Shown here: positions 1 to 15,300 of the stretch, one piece after another
Position numbering within the stretch: the stretch's first letter is position 1
Layout of the letters: each line of letters begins with the position of its first letter
DNA from: Oreocharis arfaki
Lineage: Eukaryota > Chordata > Aves > Passeriformes > Paramythiidae
Assembly: GCA_013398015.1 (NCBI GenBank)
Contig: VZRR01009823.1
Coordinates: forward strand, 186,001-250,000
Direction of reading: 5' to 3'
Length of the DNA stretch: 64,000 nt
Made by a program: the position numbers and the translations under genes
Notes under the pieces: generated by a model
Told to the model about the DNA's origin: nothing
Seen by the model: only the letters and a program-made list of their open reading frames with translations
The model's database searches: none

Positions 1-3000
1 TCTGCACCGACCTTCTGCAGATCACCAATTTCGAAACCTAAGCTCCAAGGAGAAATTCTGCCTGCAAACAACATTCAGACAGCCTGTTAAAAGCTACAAT
101 ATAGTAAGAGATGAAGTCACTCAGGTTTTTATACCAGTAATTTCTCTTATTTTCATTAGCTGTATCAACCCAATTTTTTTATCGAGGTCTTGAAAAAACA
201 TTTGGAACACAGTTAAACATTAACAACTACATTAAAAGGTGACCATTCATTCCCCTCTAAATTTGCTTGAATAAATCAAGAAAAGTGTACAATGAAGTAA
301 TTTATAGGGTTTTTTAACAGGGTTTATTCCACTATAATGGACTGAAATCAAGAGCTTCACCACACTGTCATATTTGAATTATTTAGCATTAACAAAGTTT
401 CAAGCTTCTAAAGCAGAAATAAGTACTTAAGACTTTTAATCAAAGGCTTGCAAGCTATTTTCTAGAAGGGATAGGAAAGCAGGAGTTACTTCTCTTCCAT
501 TTTACTTGAGCACACAAAAACCCATGCCAGTTGTACCAGACAATTCTGTAGTGCTGTATTCTCCACAATTATCTTGTGAATAAAGAAAACCTTCTCTCTT
601 TGAAACAGGACAGACTTTGGTGTGGTTTTTTTCTTCTTTAGTATTTTATACTGCTGTCGTTGATAAGGATAAACCAACTCCACCACACCTGGTGTTTAAG
701 AGGCTGAACCACTGGCAGCTCACCTATAACTCTGTACACCTTCAAAAAAATTTAGAAATTAAGATTTGTATCTGGCTACTTCTGTGATAACTATTTGTTA
801 GTATTTGTTAGCTATTTTCCACTAACCATGGCAAAACATAATGCCAGGGATGAAAGGCAAAACAGTGCCAGGACCAAACATCTCTCTCTTAAAAACGGAG
901 CTTTAACTCAACGTGCATGGTTCCATCTTCCCTGTGAAACACCAACAGCTGAAATAATTTTCTATAAATACCTTACATGCATTTATGCATAAAAACCTAC
1001 AGCTGTGAGACATCACCTCCAGATGAGAGGGAGAAAACAAGACAAAAAAGTGATTACTGCTGGCAACGGATATAGAAGGAAACATCTTTCTATCCTGGCA
1101 AAGACATACTTGAACAATACTGGTTTATAGGGTTTTACTTAAGTATGGGTAGTTTAATATGAATAGGACAAAATTAACAAAATAATTATTCTGAAACAAA
1201 AGGCTCCTAACACTTTCTTTTCTTTTGCTTGCTTCCAAAGGATGGTTACAATCTTCCAGGTCATTTTAGAGCTTGCTACAGACTCAATTTGCAAGTATCT
1301 TTCCTTTAGCCTGCCATATTTACAACTAATATTGGCCAAACTGGTAATCGGATAGAAATTGGTGACTGGATAGAAGGTGACCTACTGCTCTTCCTAGAGG
1401 AAAAGGCTGTGATATTTAGGGCTCGTGTCCTGTGAGGCTCCTGCAGCAGCTCAGAGACAGAGGAGGGCTGGGCAGCCAGCATGTACCTGCAGCTCAGAAA
1501 AGCATGTGCTGGCTCTCACCCAGGTGCTAAAACAAAAGCAACAGCGGTACAGAGGAAAAGTAGAAGTTCTAATGATAGGAAATGCTGAGGAGAAAAGGGA
1601 ACTGTGGCAGAGTGCGAGATACCAGGAAGAGCTGGAGGTAAAGAGGGTATCCTGTCCGTGCCTGGATGACAGGGAAGAAGAAGAGCTGAGTACCTTAAGC
1701 AGGACTGAAGGAGGAAGGCAGACGTTTATTACTCTGATATTTGTTTACCATTTGTCAGTTTTGAATACACATAGTTTTAAAATAAAATTAAAATGAAGCA
1801 GAGATTCACTGAAAATAAAAAAAGAAAAAGATCCTTATCTGGTATTGATAACATTGAGATGCCAGAAAGCTGGATAAGCACTGTTCACAATGAATACAGT
1901 GCTGGGTATGTTTAAAACATTGGAACTCCACTGACACAGTGTTCAACCAGAACTGAATTTCAGGCGATGATGAAAATAATCAAATTCTGTACAACAAAGA
2001 AATGAAAAATGAGTGTGCCTAAAGCAAAAGATATTCTTCTCCAAGAACTAACTTAATATAACTTCCTGATACTATCCTACAGCTTCAATGAAGGCATTGC
2101 AGTGGCTCTGCAGATGCTCTATGCTCAGTACCATGCTGCAGGTTTTGAAGCAAGTACAGAAAGTCACAAAACCTATCTTTTCACCAGTGTTTATAAAACT
2201 CAAGGAATTATAAGCAGCAATCTGTAGAAGCAGAAGCATATTCTTGCATGTGCACGCAACTACAGAATGAAAAGTTCGGAATAATTTCTATCACTTTCCC
2301 TAACCAGATTAGCGAAGCTGTCAGATTCATCTTTCATTTCAAGACAATATGGGAAAATATTTTTGCACTTAGTTAGAGGATTCATAAAGAAATATAACAT
2401 CCTGCCTTTTTTAAAATGTGGGGAAGGAGAAAGGCTCTTTCCACAAAGCTGCTTATCCTCAGAAATAGCACAGTATAGTACCAGACGTGCCACAGGAAGA
2501 GGGGGAGGGCTTATATCACAGCCTGTCCATTGTGCTGAAGGAGGACTTTTCCTATGGACGGGCGACCATCCTGTTATGCGGCTCTCAACTTCCTCCTGCA
2601 TTGTGAGGCTCAAGTCATAGAAAGAGTAAAATTCTTAAACTGAGGATTGTGTTGGGAACTCCAAACACTTTCAATACAAGTTAACCAAACAAATACACCA
2701 TGGTCAGACTACTAACATCCTGGTTTAGTTTGTTGAAGCCACTATTCTTTTGAAAAAATAATGTAATCAGGAGAACTCTGGACAGTTATCTTCTTAGCTC
2801 TTTTGGCTTCTGATAACATTTGGACCAAGTGAAAAAAAGAAGTCTGCAACCACAGTAGAGAGCCAAGTTCAAAATGCAAGACAATGCCACCTTCACAAAA
2901 CAAACTGCCCCTAAGAGGCTAAACAAGAGTGCATTCAAAGATCCAAAAAAACCCCTGTGATAATTACCTATTAAAAAAAAATCTCTGAAATCTGAGAAAT

Positions 3001-3320
3001 GGTACTCTAGCTGCATTGGGGAAACATTAATTTAAACCTTAAGCTGATAAAGTTTCAGCTCCAGTTCCAGAAGTGCAACCTGTGAAAGGCTGATTTCAAG
3101 TGCCTCAATGGGAGGGCAGCTGCCTCCTTAAGAAAAAGCTGTTACTGCGCGGAGCAAAGAGACTGAGGTGCTGGAGCAGGACTCGGAGCACACGTTCCAA
3201 AGGGAGGGTACAGTACATGCCAGGGCCACTCAGTCTACGCAGTCAGGTGTGAAGCAGCCTGGGCTGTGTCACGGGCAGGCTCCACTGCCAGCCCACAGCA
3301 TTAGCCAGCTCTGCAGGTAC
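1..3320 (-). other. SPECC1L: SPECC1L intron 13, left part
   Basis: AT-rich sequence with no exon matching the remaining CH domain on the minus strand. Short overlapping open frames on both strands (for example around 2260-2620) have no recognisable motifs or splice support. Nothing else is seen. Confidence 0.8.
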
Positions 3321-6300
3321 CTGATAGCCCTCTGTTTTCTTCTGGCACCACTTCAGCAGGGCGTTCCTCTTGGAGCCTCCATATTCTCTTGCTAGGGCAG
3401 ACAAGGGATCCTTCCTCTCTTCCCTAGGAACAAGACCAGAAGGGCTTATAACGCAACAGAAATAGGTATTTATAAGCACAAATTCTTGCCATGTGGAAAG
3501 TGGCAGGATACAGCACTACTGACTGAAAAACAGAACACACAGGAATACCTGCAAAAGACTGGAGAGTTAGTTTGGAGTAATTCTTTTATTAGCAAATCAT
3601 CTTTTTCCTTTGAGCTTTTTTTACTAGGTCTTTCCACCTCAATGATATTTCTAAGAACTTGAAAAATTAAACTCACAACACAGTGAGTTCCAGCCTGAGC
3701 CATTAAGCTAACTCAAGTGACTTTATTTTGTATTTAGAAAGAGAATAAACTGATGCTATCTCTTTTGCATCTCATGGCTGATTACAAATGTCACCTTGAA
3801 ACAACAAGTTTGCATATGAGCAGCATGGCTTTATTAACAGAACATTTGCCTGAGACCTGGAGTTCTCAAAAAAGAAGGGGGAGATCTATGTAGGCTGATC
3901 TGCCATTTGATGTATTAGCACAATAAAAGCAGTCAATTAATTTCAATTCCAGTTTGTCAAGCTATCTTAAGTAATTTTTTCCTTAAGAAAAGGTTGAGGA
4001 AGAAAAGAACGACCTGACTAAGTTGGCCATTTTTTCACAAGTCTTACATCACAAGCATCTCTTTACCAGGCTTCAGAAATGAATTCTTAGATTAAAAAAA
4101 TATATATTATAGAGGCTAATACTTCTTTAGTGGCCTAGTTACAGGATTCAGTATTTCTATAGATATTATAATAAACAGTCTTTGACGAAAAGAGCAAATA
4201 CTACACCATTATGGAGATTAGTTACTGCACGTGAAGTGAGCCAGTTGTTCTTATTTTTAATAATCTCCTATAGGAAAATTAAAATAAGACAGCTATCAGT
4301 GAACTGCAAAGATTGCCCCATCTGCCATTTTTAAAGAGTCCTATCAGATGTAAGCAAGATTTTCACAGTATTCAGAGAGATGATACCCTTAAGTTACTCT
4401 TTCTGAATGTGTCCCAAAAGACATAGGGATTGTATACATTCACTCTCAGATCTTCAACTCTTTGTTCTGTACAGCCCATGTGGTGACTGGAAAGAGGGGT
4501 GGAATGTGGAAATACATAATAACATCTGCTGTAAATTTACAGGTAGCAATTCTCCAGCTCCTGCTAAGGGAAAAAAAGCATCCATGGAATGTGGATTTCT
4601 TCCTGCATGTGTGCTATAAACAGAACACCAGAAACTGTTCCATGTATCAGCATCTCTTGGTCAATGCATAAAAGAGAACATGGCCCAACAGACAAGGAAA
4701 TAATCTTAAGTATTATTTCAGAAAGGCACTAATCTTAAGCACACATAGTGCAATTTGCTTGGCCAGTCTTCACTGACATATGGACAGGGAGGATCTCAAA
4801 GTTACTTAGAAAGAGGTAACAGTTGAAATATCCATCAAAATATATGCTCAGCAGGACAGTAAACAAAAAACAGTAACTGCTATCTTTGATGCTGAGCCTT
4901 CAAACCTAACTGCTCATCTTGATTTAACACAACAAGGAAGTCAATAATTGTGTATTTTAAATATGAAATAAATTATCTGAATAGGTCACTATACCTAAAT
5001 TTCATAGGCACCACACAGCCAGAATGATGCCTCAAGAAATTCTGTACTTCAGTTCTCAAATCAGTACAAACATCAACAACTTATACTGGTGTATTTTCTC
5101 CTTTGGTGATTGAAACAAGTAACAACGGGATTGCATATTCAATCTATAATAAGGGTTATGCAACACTATGAGAACTGAAGAACAGAGATCTGGTGCAACA
5201 ATAGAACTCAAAAATATCCCTCTCTCTTTATGCTAAACATACTGTTTAGCCATGAGGGAGCTGCACAGCCTGTTCTCAAATTCCAGCAAGAGCACATGGT
5301 TTATATCAGGTTCTCACAGTTACGAAAACACTGCTGAAGAAAATAAATTAGCATTAAGTTATATGGAGACAATGAGAAATGGCTTAACATACAAATCTTA
5401 CATGTTCACACATTAGGTCAACTGCATTCCAAATCAAAGACCTAACGAAGTTTCAATTAGAACAGGGAACAGTTAACTGCAAGTATTTGTTCTAGTGAAC
5501 TACAACGATAAGTGCTTATCTTACAATAACTTCCAGAAAAAGGTAGGGGAAAACAGAGAAACATGATCGTGTTACAAACTGAACTCCAGCCATGACACAC
5601 TGAGAGTGGCTCCAAAGGCCACACTCATCACTACATACCCACTGCTGCACAGTCCATTAAGTCTTTCGTAGTACTGAACATTGCAGGCAATGGTTGAGCA
5701 GCACAGTAATGAGTTCATAATTATAACTGTACAGTTTCACCCTGGAATGCCACACTATTTGCACCAGTCTGCACGCTGACACCAATACACTCAATGTAAC
5801 CAGTTCAAAAGTCATACACAAGTGTTTTAGGTTTTTTTTAAACTTATTTCTGGATGTACTTAGTTTAAATGTGGTGCTAACATACACATTAATTGCTGGC
5901 AGTAAAGTACCCACAATTAAACTCAGTTTCATTTCTGCATAATAAAAGAAGGGCAGCACTGAGGCCTGTCTCAGCTGATTTCAGGGAAATCACTTTCAGA
6001 AGCACCCACAGCTGTGAATACCTCAGAATTTTTTACATATTGCAAGTGTCTCTGAAAATTAAGGGTTTAATACCTCTGCTGTACAAAAGTTTTGTCAGGA
6101 AGCTCTGTGAGAAATGGTCTTGCCAAAGTTATTCAGCCTTCGTCTGCCAGTTTCCCAATCTACGAAGCAGAGCTGAGGACATACTTCACTTGGATAACAT
6201 GAGGATTAAATACTTTGAAGTCCTCTGACTGATAACATCAGAGAGAGGAAAAGTTTTAAATTCACCACAGACGTATATTTTGTCTTACTAATCAAAGGAG

Positions 6301-9300
6301 GTTGTCTGGCCATTTGTTGCTCAGACTTGCACTATGACTCCGTCTGTGGGACAAAAAAATCCCAGTCTCATTCACTCATGGTTATTAAAAGGACTTGCCA
6401 GTGTCTGGGATTAAGATCTGCTTTTTGTCTTCAACTGAGATTACAGAAGTTAAGGTTTATCAGGGTCTCCCTGGGTCCAAGCCAGTCTGCATGATCTACT
6501 CCATGTGTTGTAAACTCACTTCCTGAATTTGGCTACATGGTATTTTGAACTGGTATTATTATTATTAAGTGACATGACTTAGCTTGCTCTTCTAGTGGAG
6601 TATAAAGTTCTGGTATAAACTCGTAAGTTTCAAAAAGCTTAACTTTTATTAGTTTAACTTTTAAAACAAATACTGAGCTGCAGAAAAACCTTTTGGAAGC
6701 TCTTACAGATTATGAAGATCATTACTGTGTGGGGTCTGCAGCCTCAGCACCAGTATTATATACTAGAGGTATCCAGACAGACAGCTGTGGAATTAACCCA
6801 AATAAAGGATTTTTACCTTATTCTGCTTCTGGTTGTAGGCGTGACTGATGCTGTAGGAGAAGACGAGAGGGACAGCTGCGGTGAGGTGGTACCCATTGCC
6901 ATGAGAGATGCTGGAGATGCTCCATCAGGTGCACTGATGTCCCGCTTGATTTCTTCACTACTTCTTCGAGACACTAAGGGGGGAATTGTCCATACATTTG
7001 TCATTTGCAAACATAAAAACTTGCTCTCAGACAAGCATTAGTTCAGAAACCAAGCATAGAAACCTATATCTAATACTAGGTTTCAACATTCCTCTGGATA
7101 CTTTCCACTTTGGAAATATGAAGGATTTAGACTGCATTTGAAACATTTATGATCAAGCCTGTATTTTGAAGCAAAGAAAATTTGATGGATGTATCTTAAT
7201 GGAATATCACTACTTCCATTTGAAGGATTTAACAAATGAGAAGGAATTTCAATATCAAAGAGTTTATTTTCCTCTAGTCCATATAGTTACACTGCGAAGC
7301 TTCAAATAGTAAAGGAAAAAGAAAACCAAATCAGTTTAGAGATGACAGCTGTTTTATTTCAATTTAATTTTAATGAATAATTGGCATGTACGTGATGCTC
7401 TGGACATTAATTAAATATCATCAAGTATATCAAACGCTGACCTGAGACCAGTCAGCCGCATTCCACAGAGCTTGCTTCATTTTATCGAAGGAAATTATTT
7501 TTCTTTCAAATGAAAGCACAAGCATTGTACTCCGTAAAACCAAATTTGCAATTGTTACATGTTCTCTACGTGGAAGAGCTTCCAGTTAAAAGTCTGAGGT
7601 TTGCCTTTATACTTAAATAGTCACCATTGATTATATTTCTGCAAATCAAAGATTCAACTCTCCACATACATCAGAGACTTATTTTCTAATGACCTAGGGA
7701 CAAGTACATTAATTTATAAATATCGGACACAAGAAGTTTGGTTTTTAAGACAAATAAAAGCTATCTAAAAACTTGTAGGCATTTACACAAATACAGGCTT
7801 TTTAAAAAAAATATTTATCTAAAATCAATTCTGCCTAGATTACACAAAGCATCATTTTCTTAGTATCACACTATTTGTGCTACAATTCATAAAGATTTGG
7901 TTTTAGAAGCCCCTGCTGATACTGAGATATCAGTATATGCATCTTGATAGTAAACTAACACTCTGCATAAACTCGTATTTGGCACGTCTGATTTTTTTCA
8001 AATCCAAAGTTAACATCAAATGTCCAGCAACGACCATCAGAAATACTGAAAAATGTTTGTAGGTTTTGCTGATGCCTGAAGTGGCCACCTAAAAAAACCC
8101 CAAGACTAGACAGGAATAAGGGAATAAAGGTGGGTATTTATTTGAAAGGCCTTCAAAGGTACACCCTGGGGAGTCCAGAGGCTACTGCCTAAATAGACTC
8201 CAAGACGGACGACAAGTCATGCGTTCTTCACACTTTTATAAGTTTGGTTCATTGCATATCAGGGTTAATTCTCCAATTAAAGCTTCAGTTAATGATTTAA
8301 TTTCCCCAAGGTTGCCCCCCCTCTAGAGACCTTCGGTTTATACTTTTTGGGCCTAGGACGGTCTGAGTGTCCTCGGAGAGCAGACCTGGAGAGGCTTTGT
8401 TATGTCTACCTTGCATGAGAGAGCAGAAGTTAACAGACTACAAGAAACTTCAGAGTTACACACTAGGCAGTACAGGATTTGAAAAATACAAAAGTTAAAA
8501 CCCAAGGCATCAATGCCAGTCACAAAGTAGACCTGTAAGTACACGGCTGAAATGAGAGTTCTCCATTTTCCAGATCACCTAAAACCCGTGGTATTACCTG
8601 AAATAGATTTGGCACTTTCCATAGCAGGGACTCTCGGCAGAGACGCTGGCCGGCTGGTGGAGGATGTTCTCAACAAATGTTCTGGACAAAGAAAGAGGAG
8701 GGAGATCATCATTACTGAAGATTCCAGTCAAATGTAAGACATTTAGGTTTGAGTCATGAATATTGCCCACCAGTGCCCAAGTTTGGCTATTTTAGGGAGA
8801 GCAATTGATTTTATCTGGAAAATAGAGAAGCCCTAAAATTGCCCATTGCCAATGAAGTGCACCACAACTACCTCAATCCTTTTCCCTAAAGCGTCTTGCT
8901 AATCCACATGCCCTGGTACTAAAAAAAAAAAATCCTCAAACCAAAAGGCTGAGAAAGGAACCCCCATTCAGCACATGGCCAAAAATATTCAACATGCCCT
9001 TCACAGTGTTCAGTGGTAAAGCAGATTGCTTTGTCCCTCAGATGATTACTTCTTCCTCCTCTACGGTTTGTTAGATTGGCGTGTTTTGGGCTTTAGGGTT
9101 TTTTTAAGTTTTTTTTTATTCTATTATTAAATAAAACTACACATTTTTTCCTTTCTTCCTCCATGACGTGGAGTCTAAAAGGTGCCTTTTCATATTGTAT
9201 TGCAAGATTAGTTCTGCCTAATGCCAATGAGCAAAAAAAACCTGCAACAAAATTAATTTTCTGTAGCAACAAATCAAAGCTATTTCCTATTATGAAATAT

Positions 9301-12300
9301 TCCTTCAAGTAAAAACTGCAAACAAAAGGCTTACATACTCCTATGTAGAAATACTTAGAAGACAGTAATTTGAATATAAAACTTCATGGAAACAAGGATT
9401 AAGAAAAGTGAAACCCCATTTATTAGTTGAAAACATGACATAAGAAACATACAGGAATTCTGTCAGGCACCCTCACTGTGGAACATAGTCCTGCTCCTGC
9501 ATTCACTGACTCCAAGGAAAACACCAAAGCCATGTAAAACAGAGCACCCAGTTTGTGTTTAAGCTTATGTCTACCCATGAACTCTGTAACAATTAAAGAA
9601 TCCTGAATTATCTTCTTGGAAGGGTATTTCAGTATTCCTAAAAATATCAAAGTTTCTAAAATTAAAACTGCAGCTGCATTGTACAAATAGCCTCAATATG
9701 GATTCAACAAAATCAAGAAGGAAATCTGGCACATACAGACTATTATGAAGTGCTACCAAAAAAAAAAAAAAAANNNNNNNNNNNNNNAAAAAAAAAAAAA
9801 CCAACAACCCTTTAGAAAACATCAGACCTCAGGAATACCAAATTGAGAGGAAATATTCAGCCTGGAGTCATATGGGGATTATCTCAAGAAACATCTACAC
9901 ACAAAAAGCCCCTAAAGCAGGCATAAATCAGAGAGCTACACCCAACACATGATAGCCATTCATTCTCACAGGAAGAGCACATTGTGAACAGTGTTTTGAG
10001 AGACAAAACAAAGTTCACAGAACAGGGGAATATTGGGAAATAGATAAATCAACACTCGATTCCATTCAATTTTTCATCTGGCTCCTGAAGATTCAATACT
10101 TAATAAGTTTATTTTATTATTCACATAAAATAAAATGCCAACCATCATCCTTGTTTTGTTTTTGGGGGGGGTTAAAAATTCCTCAACCACACAAATAATG
10201 TAACCCCAGAGGTGGGGTTTTTAAATATCTGGGACAGCTGCAAGATATGTCCCTGAAATTATCTTATCTTGATTTTATAAGTGATCCTAGTTCATGCACA
10301 CACTAAAACTTGTCAGAATAATATCAAGTTATCAGCATGAAATTGCGGTTCTGTTGAAAATTCAAAAAAGCATCTTTACATTACACCACCACATGTGATG
10401 AAACACAAGTAAAAGGAACTTAAACATGAGATTCTATGATTCTGTGAAGATATTTCGATAATAAAAAGTATGTAACATGATAATGCTTTGGATACTAAAT
10501 AATTTTTTTAAAGTATTAATAGCAGTGCTAAAACCAAAGTTTAAATGAACTTGAATCAGTACCTTGAACAGGAATTTCTGCATAGCTTGGTCTTTTGTCT
10601 GTCAGTGTAGCAAGGGGTTTTGAAGCAGAGATTGGCCCACTTATGGAATGCCTCTGAAATGGAAAAATACTTCCGTCAAACCTAACTGGAAGGTAAAAAA
10701 TAAATGTGGAACTGCAGAATCAGCTTTAGAAACTCAGATATGACATTTTTACTAATTTTAAAGAACTATGAAATTAAAGGAACCTTTGAAAAATTTTCCT
10801 TCTTTACTTTAAAAACCTTTACTTTTGTCAATCGGACTATGCCTTGCTCCTGCAACATCTACTTCTTTAAACTGAAACCTGTTCCTCAGATCAATGTTAA
10901 AAACTAAGGCTGTGAATTCTCTTGCAGTTTTTTGTATTAATTCTCACCTTCATTTAATATTTTGTTTGAACAAACCTGTTCTGGTTAAACTTGATGTGTT
11001 TATTTAAACCAATGCAACCCCCTATATAAAGCCAAGGTTTTAGCGCATGATTTGTGTTATTAACATAAGCCTTTACAGCTTTGTGCCTCTTCCTGGAAAG
11101 TTGCGATAATGCTGTAATGGGTACAGTGACCCAAAATACTCTTTGCTAAGAAAAACACTACTGAAAAAATGGGGTTTATTCAGAATGTCAAGAGCTTTTG
11201 TTCCCACATATTTAACTGAGATGCTCTGGGAACAAATGGAGAGAGAGATTTTATTATTTGTCAAAGATGTAACAAAACACAAATATATTCTTTTTTGCCT
11301 GCTTAGGTCACTTTAATTTTTGTTATCCTCTAAATAGCTATGAATTGAACATTTTGTTTCCAAGTTTCATATAAAATATTTAGCAATATATGGCTTTTAG
11401 CAAGCACATGATCACAGCTGTGTTAAGACTTGCAACACAATTCAGTAAGCACTGAATAGGACTAAAATAAGCATTTTAGTCTCACACAGTGAACCGTACA
11501 AAGCAATAATTACCCTTATAGTTACTGAAACTCAGATTCAGTTGCTGAAGACTCATGGAGGATCGCCCACAATTATTTCAAATTAATCATTTCAAAGAGC
11601 CTATTGCAAATTATAGTTCATTCTTTATTCACCCTGTTCTTTCTACTAGATTCCAATATTTAATCATAATCAGTCCACTAATGTGTTTATCCTAGAAACT
11701 CTTTCAGGTCTCCATCTGGCCCAAGGTTAAATGAGTCTTATCTTCATAAAATACTAAAGGTCAGATGTTTCTCATGACAAATTATGTAGGCAAGACAGAC
11801 AAATCCAGAACTGTGATTAAAACAAGATAACAGTATATACTTTACAGCATCCCATAGCACAGGCAGGATTACAGGGCTACTTATTCATCAGTTAGAGTCA
11901 AACTAGAGTTATGCTTTTGTGCTAGTAATCAAATGGGGAGAACAACTGCCAACGTACAGCATGAAGAACTCCATCACTTCATATATCTAATGTCCTGCAC
12001 ATGCACGACAGACTATACCTTTAAATGTGCAGGTGAAAGTGACTGTGATTGTGAGCCATGCACAGAAATGCCCACAACAGCTTCCCCTAAGAGCTGGAAT
12101 TGCACACTTACATCATCTACTTAAAAAACCCCCAGACATTTCCTAACTAAAGGACAAGAACTGTACCAAAGTGAGCCATTTCACTGTATCTCCCCACCCC
12201 AGGAATCAACTAAAATAGATAATGAGGCTAAAATAAAAACATTTCATTTTGGTTAGCTTTGGGACTGGCACTACAAAGACAGGGGAGTAGAGAGCTCAAC

Positions 12301-15300
12301 CAGGAAACACAGGTATGTACAGAGCTGGATAACCACATACCTCTACCACTTAAAAACAAACACCCTTTATGGATATTGTCAGAAAGTGGCTGTATCACTC
12401 AATTGATAACTTGTTGTGTATTGGTCTTGTCTCTTCGCAATAAAACAAACTGATTGTCTTTTTGCTCCTGTTGACACTGCAGCCAGGGCCGCATTGCACT
12501 GTTTGGTTCCTTATTACTTATTACTGCAGCTACCAGCAGTAACACAGTGACTAACACACTGCAAACCAGAGGAAAATGGACCAACTGACACTTATCTACT
12601 CTCACCTGCCTTCATCTATGTATTAGTAGCAGTGCACAGATATCTGGGAGATGCTTTAAATTTGAAACAGAACTATGGCAGGATGAACTAATCGCTTCAA
12701 ATATTTGGCTTCTGACTCGTCACCCTTGAGTCTGTTGTCAGCTATGGAAGGAAACATGACCATCAACCACTACCCAGGTACCTCTTTCAGATCACTTCGC
12801 ACTTCACACCAGTGCACCTACACATGGCAATTGCAGAACAAACACAATTTTTCACATATTAACTAGTTAAGATATAGGATGTCTTTGACACTAAATTGCT
12901 TGGACCCTGGAACTTTATATGCTCAAAGCAAACCAGGACATTCGGTGGTGACCTGTAAATCTGAAACCACAACTGCTTCAGAGAGCCCTCCAGCTACAAA
13001 ACAGGAAGTAGCCAGGGAAAGCAGCAGATATACTCCCTTGTCCTTATATTCCTCCCTAGGCATCTGCTTTGGTCCCTCCCAGTGGCATACCAGACCAGCT
13101 AAGCTTTGGGCTAACCCAGCAGGGTTGTTTTCACATTCTGAAGAGCATTCTCTTCATACCTCTCTTCCTAAATTCTTCTGCAGTACTGCTAAGAGCCATA
13201 GTAAAACAAAGCTATGTTCCACTGCAGACTTGGACCTGAAGCCAGAAAAGGTTTTGCTTGTTTTGAGTTGCAAATTATCCAAGAATCTATCTCATTACAC
13301 ATACACACACAGCTGTAAAGTAAAACAAAGCAAGCAAACAAAAACTCATCAAGACTGAGGAAATTCATGACACAGTCCAAAGACAAAGCACATGGTTGAT
13401 GCATCTGTACTTGGATAATGTTTTTTGCAACCAACCCCCTTATCAAAGTATCAACACTGTGCCAATTCCTCAGTAGGTGCCCATGTAAATATTTCCCCTG
13501 TGACAGCATTTAAAAGCAACTGAGATTAACGATAATAAACACTGCAACACCCATACAGAGATCCACCTTTCCTCAAAGACCCTAAACCATGGATGACTGC
13601 TATAAGGTGGGAGCCAATAAGTCAACTCACATTGTGATTATTTATTAAAATCTTGCTTTTCAATTGCAAGAGAGCACAAACAAAAAACGTTTAAAAAAAT
13701 ACCATAGAACACAACAGTAGAAAATAAGGCAGCAATATGAAAACAAAGAACACTCAACCCCCTTCTCTCTTGAGCAGAAAATATTCACATAACTGAGGTC
13801 ATGAAACCCAATTGCCTTCTTGATAATTACAAGCACTTTGAAGAAAACCACCTATCTTCAGAAACACAATAGAAGCTGTTTTCATTTACACACCCTCCCC
13901 TTTGTTTTTCAGGCAATGTTTCCCACTAATGAGTATCCAGCTGTTAATGACTTGGGTCTATACCAGAAGTTGAATTCAAAATTCAAGTAATTCTGGAAGA
14001 ACAAGAACATCAAACAAGAGCTGTAAACCTGAGCAGCTTTGCAGTATTCTAAGAGATTACTTTGACTCATGGTCAATGAGAATTATGGATATTAAAGGAG
14101 TAAAACAAAGTACATTCTTTGATTTTTCTTTACCGATCTGGTCCCTTCTGCTTTGTCCTTAAACTTGTTGGCTTCTGCCAAAATCTCACTTCACACAGCA
14201 ACAATCTACAAAGCTGAACATCAGTCCTGACAATGCCATCTTAGTGCACCCAGGCTGCTGCAGCAGCTGAGCAAAAGGACAAAGCTTCAGAGGGGTCAGC
14301 ACAAAATACACAGCACCATCACCCACTGGCCAAACCCTGTCAGTACAAAATGAACAAAGATCATAAATTCACAATTATTTCAATCCTTCCTCATCAGGCC
14401 TGTACTGAAAGATACATTTACGCTGATGATTGCTGACAGATTCTGAACAGACTTTAGTCCACTACCAAAGGGGATTACTGCTATTTCCCTGCCAGGTACA
14501 GGACTAAGAACTGACAAACAGCAACTCTACAACTAAGCAATGCAAATAAAGTCTTCCTCTCAAGCTTTTTAGTAGCACAGGAATAGCAATGGTTGGGAAT
14601 ATTTAACAAGAACTTCCAAATTTCCAACGTGGTTCTCAGTGAAAGACTCCTGTTAGACTGAACAGTTTAGTAATTACTTACTAAAGGCAACATTTTATCA
14701 TTATTTCCCCAGCAAGTCAGCCAATATTTGTATGTTACTGCCTGTAGTTTCACACAATCTTCTTCACAGAGAAGGATTAAGTGCAGTCATAAAACACCCA
14801 CCTGCATAGGGGATACAGCAGCAGCTGGGGGAGTTTTCATGGGACTTGGGCTCAGGGGAGTGCGAGGAATTGTGGCAGCAGCAGGGCTTGGAACTAGGAG
14901 GAACACGGAAAGGAAGCCATCATGAGCATGACATTTCTGCAGTGCAACAGGAGACTGCTAAAGCCAACTCTCACCTTGTACCTTACATTACTAGTTCTTC
15001 CAGATCACACTTCCAGAATTTCAATTAGCAATTGACTGAAAAGTCATTTGAAAGTATGCCTACACATATACTCCCCTGCAATTACCTTCATTTTCTGTCT
15101 TTCTATCATCCATGGTAAAAGCACACGTTTGCCGGGGGTGGACAAGGCTAAGGTGCAGGATACTATTACCTTGGCAGGTGTAAATCATGGCATTACTAGT
15201 TCTCTGATCTTCAGACAATTAAAGAGATAGCATCAGGCTCCTGGCTCTGCCAGTAATACAAGAAACAAACCATATCACCTGTTTCTCCTTTCTAGTTTCT

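Noticed and set aside
1..3320. Remaining CH-domain exons of SPECC1L or a neighbouring ADORA2A
   Set aside because: No minus-strand segment encodes the expected NIDITNF or DKRRNF motifs, and no seven-helix receptor sequence appears.
10431..10448. CR1-like octamer ATTCTATGATTCTGTG
   Set aside because: No CR1 body precedes it, so it may be chance or too decayed to call.
12879..13358. Plus-strand open frame of 159 codons inside SPECC1L intron 9
   Set aside because: No recognisable motif, no splice sites or promoter context, and ordinary intronic composition.
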